Assembly (NCBI RefSeq): GCF_003385595.1
Contig: NZ_QNUE01000003.1
Location: 248,001-312,000, forward strand
Origin: Chryseobacterium flavum
GTDB lineage: Bacteria > Bacteroidota > Bacteroidia > Flavobacteriales > Weeksellaceae
Reading direction: 5' to 3'
Length of the DNA stretch: 64,000 nucleotides
The position numbers and the translations under genes were made by a program. Numbering within the stretch: the first letter of the stretch is position 1; each line of letters opens with the position of its first letter. The notes beneath the pieces are model-generated. The model was not told the origin of the DNA. It was given only the letters and a program-made list of their open reading frames with translations, and searched no databases. Below, piece by piece: positions 36,660-45,890 of this stretch.

Positions 36660-37898
36660 ATGGACGAACAGAACACAGAAAGCAGATTTGAGTTTCTAAA
36701 GGGCGATAAAGTACTTTGGATGGTCATCCTTGTGATCTCCATTTTCTCTATTTTCCCTGTATACTCTGCAAGTTCAAATCTGGAATATATTGTTAATAAC
36801 GGGACCACTACAGGTCACGTTATCAAGCATATGTTTTTTGTAGTCTTAGGTTTAGGAATTATGAGACTGGTGGGAACCGTAAAATACGAATATATCGGAA
36901 AGCTGAGCAGCATTCTGCTGGGATTAATGATTATTCTGTTAGTGGTTACAATGTTTACCGGTCAGACGATAGACGGGGCCAGCGCTTCCCGATGGTTAAA
37001 AATCCCGGGAACTCCGATCTCTTTTCAGCCGTCATCATTTGCTTTTTTAATGTTAATCATCTATTTGTGCAGATATTTAACAAAAAAAATCACAAGAGAA
37101 AGACTTCCGATAGAAAACATCATGTACATTTTCGGACCTATTCTTCTTGTTTTTGTACTGGTTGCCAAAGATAACGGATCTACAGCATTAATGATTCTGA
37201 TGGTTTCTGTAGTAGTTCTGGTTATAGGACAGCTGCACTGGAAATACATTGCGGGCTTTATTTCCGCTTCTTTTGTAGCCATTGTATTCTTCCTTCTGAT
37301 TGCACTAAATACCAATATGATTGGCGGAAACCGTGTTCATACTTGGATGAGCCGTATTGAAACATTTACATCCAGCAAAGCAAAAACTGCCGACACTGAT
37401 GATGAAAGTGTAAAAGCAAAAAATTATCAGGTAATGCAGGCAAAAGCCGCTATTGTACATGGAGGGATTACCGGTATGGGGCCAGGAAAGAGCGCATTGA
37501 AACAAATGCTCCCACAGTCTGCATCGGACTTTATATTTGCAGTAATTGTAGAAGAATATGGGGTAATTGGGGCCGCATTTCTCATCAGTTTATATCTCAT
37601 TATGATGATACGGATTGTCATGATAGCGAGTAAAATGCCGGCGTTTTTTGGATCGTTGCTCGTGCTCAGTCTCGGGGTGATGATTTTTATACAATTGTCC
37701 GTTAATATTGCCGTTGCCGTCAACCTGATCCCGGTAACAGGACAGCCATTACCCTTAATAAGCTATGGAGGAACCTCAATGCTGGTAACTTATTTACAAT
37801 TGGGAATTATTTTAAATATAAGCTCAAGGATCCAGATTTATGATGAAGAAGGAATGGGCAAAAAACAGAGTATAGCAGAAATAAACGATATCGCCTAA
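36660..37898 (+). CDS. ftsW: Lipid II polymerase / cell division protein FtsW
   Basis: This SEDS-family protein is about 412 residues from ATG 36660 and has around ten membrane helices. The motifs are IDGASASRW, PSSFAFLMLI, KDNGSTALMI, GITGMGPGKS and LPLISYGGTSML. It polymerises glycan strands with the septal transpeptidase. An upstream in-frame ATG at 36627 would add 11 residues encoded by a repetitive CCAGTAGC spacer and overlap murD, so I prefer the later start. Confidence 0.94.
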   Translation: MDEQNTESRFEFLKGDKVLWMVILVISIFSIFPVYSASSNLEYIVNNGTTTGHVIKHMFFVVLGLGIMRLVGTVKYEYIGKLSSILLGLMIILLVVTMFTGQTIDGASASRWLKIPGTPISFQPSSFAFLMLIIYLCRYLTKKITRERLPIENIMYIFGPILLVFVLVAKDNGSTALMILMVSVVVLVIGQLHWKYIAGFISASFVAIVFFLLIALNTNMIGGNRVHTWMSRIETFTSSKAKTADTDDESVKAKNYQVMQAKAAIVHGGITGMGPGKSALKQMLPQSASDFIFAVIVEEYGVIGAAFLISLYLIMMIRIVMIASKMPAFFGSLLVLSLGVMIFIQLSVNIAVAVNLIPVTGQPLPLISYGGTSMLVTYLQLGIILNISSRIQIYDEEGMGKKQSIAEINDIA

Positions 37899-37899
37899 A

Positions 37900-38997
37900 A
37901 TGGACAAAAAATTAAGAATATTATTATCAGGTGGAGGAACGGGAGGACATATCTTCCCCGCCATTGCTATTGCGGATGAAATCAGAAAAAGATTTCCTGA
38001 TGCAGAATTTTTGTTCATAGGAGCCAACGGGAAAATGGAAATGGAAAAAATTCCTCAGGCAGGCTATAAAATTGAGGGAATTGATATCGCAGGAATTGAT
38101 AGAGGAAACCTTCTATCCAATCTGGGGCTGCCTTTCAAAATTCTGAAAAGCTTATCAAAAGCTAAAAAGATTATCAAAAATTTCGCTCCTGATTTTGCTG
38201 TAGGAACAGGAGGGTTTGCCAGCGGACCCGCTCTTTATGAAGCCAGTAAAATGGGAATTCCGGTTTTCATCCAGGAGCAGAATGCCCATGCAGGAGTAAC
38301 CAATAAAATTTTAAGCAAAAAAGCCAAAGCAGTTTTCACGGCCTACCCGGAAGTAGCAGGTTTCCCCACAGAAAAAATAAAATTCCTGGGTAATCCGATT
38401 CGTGAAAATATCGTTTCAGGAATGCAGGATACTGCTCAGGCAAAAGAGAAAATGGGATTGAACAAAGACAAACTTACAATTCTTTCTGTAGGAGGGTCTT
38501 TAGGCTCCAGAACATTAAATAATGCATGGAAATCTCATTTAAAACAAATTGCAGATAAAGATTATCAGCTGATCTGGCAGACAGGAAAGCTTGATTACAA
38601 AGATATTCTAGCAGAAACAAAAGATACAGACACCAGTAATGTTCAGATCCTTGAGTTCATCAAAAACATGGAACTGGCCTATTCGGCAGCTGATATTATT
38701 GTTTCCAGAGCCGGTGCTATTGCTATTTCAGAGCTGGCCGTAGCACAGAAGCCGGTGCTTTTGGTACCCTTCCCTTTTGCAGCGGAAGACCACCAAACTA
38801 AAAATGCCATGAATCTGGTTGAAAAAAATGCCGCAAGAATGGTAAAAGACTCTGAAATGCAGGAAAAATTCTGGAATACATTATCAGAAATCTGCGAGAA
38901 TGAAAGAGTAAGAAAGGAAATGTCCGACAATCTGAAATATTTTGCCAAACCAAACGCAGCAAAAGAGATTGTAGACGAAATATTTAATAAACTGTAA
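37900..38997 (+). CDS. murG: UDP-GlcNAc: lipid I N-acetylglucosaminyltransferase MurG
   Basis: This 365-residue GT-B glycosyltransferase forms lipid II on the inner face of the membrane. It has the glycine-rich N-terminal loop SGGGTGGHIFPA, GTGGFASGPALYEA, QEQNAHAG, SVGGSLGSRTLN and the C-terminal DIIVSRAGAIAISEL with PFPFAAEDHQT. It follows ftsW with one base between them. Confidence 0.97.
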   Translation: MDKKLRILLSGGGTGGHIFPAIAIADEIRKRFPDAEFLFIGANGKMEMEKIPQAGYKIEGIDIAGIDRGNLLSNLGLPFKILKSLSKAKKIIKNFAPDFAVGTGGFASGPALYEASKMGIPVFIQEQNAHAGVTNKILSKKAKAVFTAYPEVAGFPTEKIKFLGNPIRENIVSGMQDTAQAKEKMGLNKDKLTILSVGGSLGSRTLNNAWKSHLKQIADKDYQLIWQTGKLDYKDILAETKDTDTSNVQILEFIKNMELAYSAADIIVSRAGAIAISELAVAQKPVLLVPFPFAAEDHQTKNAMNLVEKNAARMVKDSEMQEKFWNTLSEICENERVRKEMSDNLKYFAKPNAAKEIVDEIFNKL

Positions 38998-39008
38998 AAA
39001 GTACCATT

Positions 39009-39050
39009 GTATAATGTATTAATGAAACAATATCATAAAATGCATTATAC
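39009..39050. repeat. Inverted-repeat spacer between murG and murC
   Basis: GTATAATG (39009-39016) and CATTATAC (39043-39050) are perfect 8-bp arms. The ATG of murC at 39051 follows at once, so folding could affect access to the start codon. Confidence 0.6.
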
Positions 39051-40436
39051 ATGAATACAGCAATACAAAACAAAGAAATGAACATTTTACAAACATATCA
39101 GACTTTTTACTTCGTCGGAATCGGAGGTATCGGAATGAGTGCATTGGCACGCTATTTCAATGCATCCGGAAAAAAAGTATTGGGCTATGATAAAACCAAT
39201 ACCAAACTTACCCGGAATCTGATGAATGAAGGAATTGATATTGTTTTTGAAGACCTTATTGATGAAAGGATAACTTCCCTTCAGAAAGAAGATACATTGG
39301 TAATCTATACTCCGGCTATCAAAACACTTGGAATACTTGATCACTTCAACCAACATCGGTTTGAAGTTTTAAAAAGAGCCAAGGTCTTGGGATTAATTAC
39401 CGAAAATACAGATTGTATTGCTATTGCAGGAACGCATGGAAAAACCACCACATCTACTCTTGTGGCACATTTATGCAAAGAGGCAGATCTTCCTTTTTCA
39501 TGCTTTTTAGGCGGAATTTCTGAAAATTTTAAATCTAACTTCCTGTACAATGGCTCTACTTATTCCGTAGTAGAAGCTGATGAATATGACAGAAGCTTCC
39601 TGAATCTGTCTCCGGACTGGGCTGTAGTAACCTCTACGGATGCAGACCACCTGGATATTTATGGAGATAAAAACCATATTGAAGAAGGATTCAGACAGTT
39701 TGCCGCCTTAGTGCCTGAAGACAAACAGCTTTTTATAAGAAAAGGGCTGGAAATTGGCAGAGGCCATCAGACCTATGCCGTCAATGAACCTGCAGATTAT
39801 TATTCGGATAACCTGCGTATGGATCATGATAAAATTTATTTTGACTTCCATACTCCTGCAGAAACTGTAAAAGATTTTGTCTGGGAAATTCCCGGAATCC
39901 ATAATGTAGAAAATGCCACGGCAGCTTTGGCCATTCTTCATAATTTAGGCGCAGATTTTGATACGCTGAAAAAAGCAATTTCCAATTTTAAAGGAATTAA
40001 AAGAAGATATACCAAACATATCTATCAAAACGGTAAAATTTATATTGATGACTATGCTCACCACCCTACAGAAATTAATGCTGTAATGAGCTCAATTAAA
40101 ACATTTTATCCTGATAAAAAACTGTTGGTAGTTTTCCAGCCTCATCTTTTCAGCAGAACAAAAGATTTCGCAGATGGATTTGCAGAAAGTTTAAGCAAAG
40201 CTGATGAACTAATTCTGCTTGAGATTTATCCTGCCAGAGAGCTTCAGGAAAACTTTGAAGGAGTTACTTCACAATGGCTGTTGGAAAAAGTGACATTGGA
40301 TAAAAAAGAAGTATCGGCATTATCCGGTGCATTTGAAAAGATAAAGGAAAAAGATTTTGATATCCTTCTGACCGTTGGAGCAGGAAATATAGATACCCTG
40401 TATGATCCTATTTGTGAATGGATAGAGAAAGTTTGA
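39051..40436 (+). CDS. murC: UDP-N-acetylmuramate-L-alanine ligase MurC
   Basis: This 461-residue protein adds the first stem-peptide residue to UDP-MurNAc. FVGIGGIGMSALAR, the ATP loop AGTHGKTTT, EADEYDRSFL and DDYAHHPTEI are diagnostic. An alternative ATG at 39078 lies closer to the conserved N-terminus. The first one directly follows the spacer hairpin. Confidence 0.96.
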   Translation: MNTAIQNKEMNILQTYQTFYFVGIGGIGMSALARYFNASGKKVLGYDKTNTKLTRNLMNEGIDIVFEDLIDERITSLQKEDTLVIYTPAIKTLGILDHFNQHRFEVLKRAKVLGLITENTDCIAIAGTHGKTTTSTLVAHLCKEADLPFSCFLGGISENFKSNFLYNGSTYSVVEADEYDRSFLNLSPDWAVVTSTDADHLDIYGDKNHIEEGFRQFAALVPEDKQLFIRKGLEIGRGHQTYAVNEPADYYSDNLRMDHDKIYFDFHTPAETVKDFVWEIPGIHNVENATAALAILHNLGADFDTLKKAISNFKGIKRRYTKHIYQNGKIYIDDYAHHPTEINAVMSSIKTFYPDKKLLVVFQPHLFSRTKDFADGFAESLSKADELILLEIYPARELQENFEGVTSQWLLEKVTLDKKEVSALSGAFEKIKEKDFDILLTVGAGNIDTLYDPICEWIEKV

Positions 40437-40499
40437 TAATATAAACGCGGTATACGAAAGGGAAAATAAATACTTTGTATCCTCAGCGATTAAATAAAT

Positions 40500-41462
40500 A
40501 TGAAAAATAAATACAGAATATTAAAAATTGTTGTCACTGTAATTATCTTAGGATTTTTACTGAGCTTCTCATTGCGGAGATTCAGCCGTGAGCAGATTAC
40601 GGACAATAAGATTTCTGTAAAAATGAGCGAAAAAACTCCGGTTTATTTTGTTGATGAAAAAGATATCAGAGAAATTGTAAAAAAAGAAAACCCATCGGGA
40701 AGAGTAGGAGATCTTAATATCCCCTCACTGGAAAAAAAGATCAATGCTCTCCCGGCTGTTGACAGTGCCAATGTCTATCTGAACTTAAACGGAAAATTAA
40801 ACCTGGATATCAGGCAAAGAGTTCCTGTTTTCAGGCTCAATAAAGATGGAAAGGACTTTTATGTGGATGAAAAGGGTATAGAGTTTCCAATTTCCCGAAC
40901 CTACTCCCATCCCTGTATGCTGGTAACGGGAAATGTTCAGCCGGATGAATACCAAAAGCTGGCGGAACTTGTGGAAAAAATTGATAAAGATGATTTCAGC
41001 AAGAAATTCTTTATTGGAATTTCTAAAAGCAAAGACAGCTATAATCTTCTGACCAGTGAGGGAAATTATAGGGTTGAAATCGGAGACCTGGATAATATTG
41101 ATTTTAAAGTAAAAGGGTTTAAAACATTTGTAGAAAAATACCTGGTATATCAGGACCCGCAAAAATACAGTATGGTATCAGTAAAATATCAGAACCAGAT
41201 TGTAACCACGTTAAACCCCTATTTTAAAGAGAATGACAGTATTTTAAAAGCAGGGAAACAGGTTTTGGCAAAAATTCCGACACCAACAGCCGCTGCAAAG
41301 AAAACAGAAAGTAAACCAAAGACAACGGAAAGAAAGAAAACAGATGCAGCGGTAAGACAGAAAGAGAGTACCAAACCAAAAGAAACAAAAAAAACAGAAA
41401 AAAAAGCAAAGGTTCCGGCACAGTCTAAGCCAAAGCCGAAAGCAAAGGTGAAAATAGAATAA
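40500..41462 (+). CDS. ftsQ: Cell division protein FtsQ with long basic C-terminal tail
   Basis: This 320-residue protein has a short cytoplasmic tail, one membrane helix (about 9-24), and a periplasmic POTRA-like region (VYFVDEKDIREIVKK) followed by a beta domain. It is the divisome protein between murC and ftsA. Residues about 258-320 form a Lys/Thr/Pro-rich low-complexity tail (KKTEKK, KPKPKAKVK repeats) that is not part of the conserved FtsQ domain and could contact cell wall or nucleotide-rich polymers. Confidence 0.88.
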   Translation: MKNKYRILKIVVTVIILGFLLSFSLRRFSREQITDNKISVKMSEKTPVYFVDEKDIREIVKKENPSGRVGDLNIPSLEKKINALPAVDSANVYLNLNGKLNLDIRQRVPVFRLNKDGKDFYVDEKGIEFPISRTYSHPCMLVTGNVQPDEYQKLAELVEKIDKDDFSKKFFIGISKSKDSYNLLTSEGNYRVEIGDLDNIDFKVKGFKTFVEKYLVYQDPQKYSMVSVKYQNQIVTTLNPYFKENDSILKAGKQVLAKIPTPTAAAKKTESKPKTTERKKTDAAVRQKESTKPKETKKTEKKAKVPAQSKPKPKAKVKIE

Positions 41463-41533
41463 AAGAATTCTGGAGGATGAGAAAGGATCATCCTGTATAT
41501 AGGAAAAGTAGAAAAAATCAAATCGATATAAAA

Positions 41534-42919
41534 ATGGAAAATCAAGAGTATTCAGTAGGTCTGGACATCGGGACAACAAAAATTGTCGCGATTGTCGGTA
41601 GAAGGAATGCACACGGGAAAATAGAAGTTCTCGGTGTAGGAAAGGCTAAGAGTCTTGGTGTTCATAAAGGTATTGTGAATAATATTTCACAAACTATTAA
41701 TTCAATCAAAGCCGCAGTGTCTGAAGCACAATCAAGTGCCGGAGTTCCTATCCGTAAAGTAACGGTAGGAATTGCAGGAAAGCACATTCGTTCTCTGCAG
41801 CATTCCGATTATATTATGCGTGAACATCCTGATAAATTTATTACAGATGATGACATTGAAGCATTAAAAGATCAGGTAAAAAAACTGGTTATGCTTCCCG
41901 GTGAAGAAATTATTCACGTCCTTCCTCAAGAATATAAGGTGGATTCCGAAGGCGAAATCCAGGAACCTGTCGGAATGCATGGAAAGCGTTTAGAAGCTAA
42001 CTTTCATGTCGTTGTCGGCCAAATGGGTAGTATCCGGAATATCGCAAGATGTGTTCGTGAAGCAGGGTTGGAGATGGAAGCCCTTACACTGGAACCTTTA
42101 GCTTCTTCAGAAGCCGTTCTTACCAAAGAAGAAAAAGAAGCTGGAGTTGCTATTGTAGACATCGGCGGAGGTACTACCGATATTGCAATCTTTAAAGACA
42201 ATATCATCCGTCATACCTGTGTTATTCCTTATGGAGGAGGAATTATTACAGAAGATATTAAGGAGGGATGCTCTATTATAGAAAAACATGCAGAACAGTT
42301 GAAAGTAAAATTTGGCTCGGCTGTTCCTGAACTGGAAAAAGACAGTACTTTTGTGACTATTCCCGGTCTTCACGGAAGACCAGATAAAGAAATTTCTTTA
42401 AAAACACTGGCGCAGATTATCAATGCAAGGGTGGAAGAAGTTTTGGAAATGGTTAATACAGAGCTGAAGGCTTACGGAGCATTTGAACAAAAGAAAAAAC
42501 TGATTGCCGGAATTGTTCTGACAGGTGGAGGATCCAATCTGAAACACCTAAGACAGCTGGCTAATTATACTACAGGTTTTGACAGCAGAATCGGTTTTGC
42601 TAATGAATATATTGCCAACGATAAAAATCAGTATCTGAAAGGTCCTGAATTTGCTACGTCTATCGGGTTACTTATGGAAAGTTTAAAGATCAGGGACAAA
42701 AAACAGACCGTTGACGAAACTGAGGAAGCTGTAAATGAACAGCATCAGCCTGAAACAGCTGCTGCACAAACAGAAACAGCTCAGTCAGTCCAGCAGCAGA
42801 CAATCCCTGTTCAGGAACAACCTGCAGTCAACGAACAACAGGAAATCAGAAAAGCAAAACTGACTTTCGGGCAGTCGCTTATGGAAAAAGTTAAAAAATT
42901 CTTTGAAGAAGTAGAATAA
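41534..42919 (+). CDS. ftsA: Cell division protein FtsA
   Basis: This protein is 461 residues from ATG 41534; an upstream in-frame ATG at 41477 would add 19 non-conserved residues. It is actin-like, with VGLDIGTTKIVAIVG, GIAGKHI, DIGGGTTDIAIF and VLTGGGSNL. It tethers FtsZ to the membrane. A Gln/Glu-rich linker (about 400-440) precedes the C-terminal amphipathic helix (SLMEKVKKFFEEVE) that inserts into the membrane. Confidence 0.95.
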   Translation: MENQEYSVGLDIGTTKIVAIVGRRNAHGKIEVLGVGKAKSLGVHKGIVNNISQTINSIKAAVSEAQSSAGVPIRKVTVGIAGKHIRSLQHSDYIMREHPDKFITDDDIEALKDQVKKLVMLPGEEIIHVLPQEYKVDSEGEIQEPVGMHGKRLEANFHVVVGQMGSIRNIARCVREAGLEMEALTLEPLASSEAVLTKEEKEAGVAIVDIGGGTTDIAIFKDNIIRHTCVIPYGGGIITEDIKEGCSIIEKHAEQLKVKFGSAVPELEKDSTFVTIPGLHGRPDKEISLKTLAQIINARVEEVLEMVNTELKAYGAFEQKKKLIAGIVLTGGGSNLKHLRQLANYTTGFDSRIGFANEYIANDKNQYLKGPEFATSIGLLMESLKIRDKKQTVDETEEAVNEQHQPETAAAQTETAQSVQQQTIPVQEQPAVNEQQEIRKAKLTFGQSLMEKVKKFFEEVE

Positions 42920-42941
42920 GGTATAAAGGATAGATGATAAC

Positions 42942-42958
42942 TGATAATTGATTTATCA
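42942..42958. repeat. Small inverted-repeat spacer between ftsA and ftsZ
   Basis: TGATAA (42942-42947) and TTATCA (42953-42958) form a 6-bp hairpin inside an AT-rich spacer. The spacer also contains TCATCATTCATCAATTG before the ftsZ start. Confidence 0.45.
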
Positions 42959-42997
42959 ACCCTCACTCATCATTCATCAATTGTAAAAAGTATAGTT

Positions 42998-44908
42998 ATG
43001 GAAAATATAGGTACACAAGGATTTTCATTTGATTTACCAAAAGGAAATTCATCGATCATAAAAGTAATCGGTGTAGGTGGCGGTGGAAACAACGCCCTAA
43101 AGCACATGTACGAAAAAGGTATTCACGGGGTTGACTTCGTGATCTGTAATACGGATGCTCAAACTCTAGATAATAACCCTGTTGCAAATAAAGTTCAGTT
43201 GGGAACTTCCATTACGGAAGGTCTTGGTGCCGGAGCTGACCCTGAAGTAGGTGAAAAATCAGCAATCGAAAGTATTGAAGATATCAAAGCCGCTATGGGC
43301 CAGAACACTAAAATGGTATTCATTACTGCCGGAATGGGAGGTGGTACAGGTACAGGTGCAGCCCCTGTTATTGCAAAAGTAGCAAAGGATATGGGTATCT
43401 TAACCGTTGGTATCGTTACTGTTCCTTTTAGTTTCGAAGGTAAAAGGAGGCTGGAGCAGGCTGAAAACGGACTTGATAAATTAAGAAATAATGTTGATTC
43501 CCTGATTGTTATTAATAATGATAAATTAAGACAACAGTTCGGAAATCTTGGATTCAAGCAGGGGTTCTCAAAAGCTGATGAAGTTTTAACCAATGCTGCG
43601 AAAGGCATGGCAGAAGTTATTACAGGGTACTTTGATGTAAACATTGACTTTAGAGATGCTAAATCTGTACTTCAAAATTCAGGTACGGCCTTAATGTCTA
43701 CCGGTATTGCTTCAGGTGAAAATAAAGCCGAGGAAGCAGTAAGAAAAGCATTGGATTCCCCATTATTGAATGACAATAAAATTACCGGGGCTAAAAACGT
43801 TCTATTACTGATCAGAAGTGGTGCAGAAGAAGTTACCATGGACGAAATCGGTGTGATTATGGACCATATCCAGAAAGAAGCTGGAAATACTGCTGATATT
43901 ATCTTCGGGGTTGGTGCAGATGAAGAACTTGGAGATGCGGTAAGCGTTCTTGTTATTGCTACAGGATTCTCTAATGAAAATAAAAAATTTGCCGGACCTA
44001 CAGAGAAAATAAGAATCAGCCTGAACGATAGTTTTGAGTCTCCTAAATCTTCCCCTTTTAAAACAAGAGAAGAAAGAGAAGCTGCTCCTGAAGCAACACA
44101 CGATTTCGGAGGAAAAAATCTTTTCAGACTGGATGATGAAGAACATGACACACCATTCAACATCACCTCTTCTGAAAAAAAAATGATTGTTGAAGAAGAA
44201 GAAATTAAAACTGAAATCAAATTCTTTGATAAAGAAGAAGATACACTGAATACTCCGGAGCAAAACTGGAGAAACGAAGCAGAAAACGAGCAGAATGAAT
44301 ACAGTCTGTTTTCTATTGATGAAAATGAAGACCCTAACGATCTTGAGATTCAGTCTTTCACTTTTGACTTTGACAATAAAAAAGAAGAACCACAGCCAGG
44401 AAATACATTCAGTAATTCATTTTCACAGGAAAAACCAGTTGAGTTCAGTTTCTTTGTAAACGATCCTGTCAGAAATGAGCCGAAAACCGACTTTGGACAA
44501 CCTAAGGCTGAATTTAATGCACCTGCAAGTGCCATAGCTGAGCCTGCACAAAAGGTTGAAACTTTTATCCAAAAGCAGGAAGAACCAAAAGCAGAATCAA
44601 AAACTGCCTTTGAAAAGAAAACAGAAATTGAATCACCAAAAACGGAAGAATCAGAGTTTACTTTCGTGAATAAGGCAGTAGATCAGGAAAAAGTAATGGA
44701 AAGAAGGAATAAACTTAAAGAATTTAACTCACGTTATCAAAGCTTTGACAGCACAAGCGAATTCGAATCCGTGCCTGCCTTCAAAAGAAAAAATATCTCA
44801 ATTGACGGAACAAACGCTTCAGACCAGAATATAAATACATATCTGTCTGATAATAACGGCTCCATGCAGATCAGAGAAAACAGGTTTTTAAATAAAGACG
44901 TAGATTAA
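42998..44908 (+). CDS. ftsZ: Cell division GTPase FtsZ with long C-terminal linker
   Basis: This 636-residue tubulin homologue forms the Z ring. The GTPase domain has VIGVGGGGNNALKHM, the tubulin signature GMGGGTGTGAAPVIA (near 111-125) and NNDKL. The globular part ends near residue 330. A linker of about 260 residues rich in Glu, Pro and Lys follows. The usual partner-binding C-terminal peptide is probably VPAFKRKN at 592-599, which leaves an extra tail of about 37 residues after it. Confidence 0.97.
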   Translation: MENIGTQGFSFDLPKGNSSIIKVIGVGGGGNNALKHMYEKGIHGVDFVICNTDAQTLDNNPVANKVQLGTSITEGLGAGADPEVGEKSAIESIEDIKAAMGQNTKMVFITAGMGGGTGTGAAPVIAKVAKDMGILTVGIVTVPFSFEGKRRLEQAENGLDKLRNNVDSLIVINNDKLRQQFGNLGFKQGFSKADEVLTNAAKGMAEVITGYFDVNIDFRDAKSVLQNSGTALMSTGIASGENKAEEAVRKALDSPLLNDNKITGAKNVLLLIRSGAEEVTMDEIGVIMDHIQKEAGNTADIIFGVGADEELGDAVSVLVIATGFSNENKKFAGPTEKIRISLNDSFESPKSSPFKTREEREAAPEATHDFGGKNLFRLDDEEHDTPFNITSSEKKMIVEEEEIKTEIKFFDKEEDTLNTPEQNWRNEAENEQNEYSLFSIDENEDPNDLEIQSFTFDFDNKKEEPQPGNTFSNSFSQEKPVEFSFFVNDPVRNEPKTDFGQPKAEFNAPASAIAEPAQKVETFIQKQEEPKAESKTAFEKKTEIESPKTEESEFTFVNKAVDQEKVMERRNKLKEFNSRYQSFDSTSEFESVPAFKRKNISIDGTNASDQNINTYLSDNNGSMQIRENRFLNKDVD

Positions 44909-44924
44909 ACGCTATAAGCTGTAT

Positions 44925-44969
44925 GCAGTAAGCTACAGGCTATTCCAGCCGAATCAAAGGGCTTACTGC
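44925..44969. repeat. AGC-rich inverted-repeat spacer between ftsZ and the yqeY-like gene
   Basis: GCAGTAAGC (44925-44933) and GCTTACTGC (44961-44969) are perfect 9-bp arms. Further AGC words (GCTTAAAGCCTAAAGCC) continue to the next start codon at 44998. There is no T-tract. Confidence 0.6.
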
Positions 44970-44997
44970 TTATTGCTTAAAGCCTAAAGCCAAAACT

Positions 44998-45444
44998 ATG
45001 AGTTTAGAAAATACAATAAACGAAGCAATAAAAACAGCAATGAGAGCTAAAGACAAAGTAGCTTTGGATTCTCTACGCGCTGTAAAATCTCAGATATTGC
45101 TGCTTAAAACGGAGGCTGTAGGAGCCGAAGTAACCGCAGAACAGGAAATAGCTATTCTTCAGAGAATGGTAAAACAACGTAAGGATTCTTACGACCAGTT
45201 TACAGCACAGGGAAGAAATGACCTTGCCGAAGTAGAAGATGCTCAGATGAAAGTTATTGAGCAGTTTTTACCAAAACAGCTTTCTGCAGAAGAATTAGAA
45301 ACAGAAATTAAAAATATTATTTCAGAAACCGGAGCTGAATCTATTAAGGATTTAGGGAAGGTAATGGGAGTCGCTTCAAAAGCATTAGCCGGGAAATCAG
45401 ATGGAAAGAGCATTTCTGAGACGGCTAAAAGGCTTCTTTCATAA
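44998..45444 (+). CDS. GatB/YqeY domain protein
   Basis: This 148-residue stand-alone YqeY protein shows MSLENTINEAIKTAMRAKDKVALDSLRAVKSQI at the start and KDLGKVMGVASKAL near the end, matching the tRNA-binding domain that is fused to GatB in amidotransferases. The function of the free form is unclear. It follows ftsZ across an AGC-rich spacer and may be the last gene of the dcw transcript. Confidence 0.93.
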   Translation: MSLENTINEAIKTAMRAKDKVALDSLRAVKSQILLLKTEAVGAEVTAEQEIAILQRMVKQRKDSYDQFTAQGRNDLAEVEDAQMKVIEQFLPKQLSAEELETEIKNIISETGAESIKDLGKVMGVASKALAGKSDGKSISETAKRLLS

Positions 45445-45542
45445 CAGAATCATATCTTCTGGCTTAAGGTTATCCTTATAGCCTGAATATATGTTTTCAA
45501 CCCTAACAGGATATACAACCTTTGCATATCGATTTGATTAAA

Positions 45543-45571
45543 GAATCCCGGAACTTTTAGTCCCGGGATTC
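45543..45571. terminator. Strong hairpin between convergent units after the yqeY-like gene
   Basis: GAATCCCGG (45543-45551) and CCGGGATTC (45563-45571) form a perfect 9-bp GC-rich stem. T-rich sequence lies on both sides, so it could end transcription from either direction. It is about 100 bp after the yqeY-like stop. Confidence 0.7.
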
Positions 45572-45839
45572 ATTTTATTGGATATTTAAGTTTTGTCATT
45601 CAGTTTTAAATAAACTGAAAAATTTATTTAGCAGCTATATTAAACAGAGCTAAATAATGTGTTAGCTTGAGGGAAAGCCTTAAATGTTTTTTTCATGGTC
45701 GTTTGTTTTTTCAGAATCATTTCAAATTTAATAAATATATTTTATTATTCCTACAATTAATTCACATTTTTATGAATATATATAAATTATTAACATTCAG
45801 TTAATTTTATATGACTAATCTATTGATAGTTATTATATA
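45572..45839. other. Intergenic region after the dcw cluster
   Basis: This AT-rich gap holds the possible small minus-strand unit and, at its right end, the promoter of the bacilliredoxin gene. I see no other coding sequence, tRNA or repeat. Confidence 0.5.
45640..45696 (-). CDS. Possible 18-residue peptide or small RNA unit
   Basis: The minus strand encodes MKKTFKAFPQANTLFSSV followed by a stop. A TAAATTTG -7 box lies at 45730-45723, with a TTG -33-like element 23 bp further upstream (45756-45754). The strong hairpin at 45543-45571 lies downstream. Promoter, short frame and terminator in order make a plausible transcription unit, but the peptide is too short to judge by composition and could be incidental to a small RNA. 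Confidence 0.3.
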   Translation of the reverse strand: MKKTFKAFPQANTLFSSV

Positions 45840-45870
45840 TTGATCAAACGTAAAGAATTGTTTAACTTTG
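45840..45870 (+). promoter_or_regulatory. Complete Bacteroidota promoter for the bacilliredoxin gene
   Basis: TTG (45840-45842), a 20-bp spacer, then TAACTTTG (45863-45870), followed by 20 bp to the ATG at 45891. This is one of the better -33/-7 pairs in the window. Confidence 0.6.
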
Positions 45871-45890
45871 TACAGATAAAAACAAAAAAT

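Noticed and set aside
43195..44263. Long minus-strand frames inside ftsZ
   Set aside because: They mirror the well-conserved ftsZ coding sequence and have no features of their own; shadows of the real gene.
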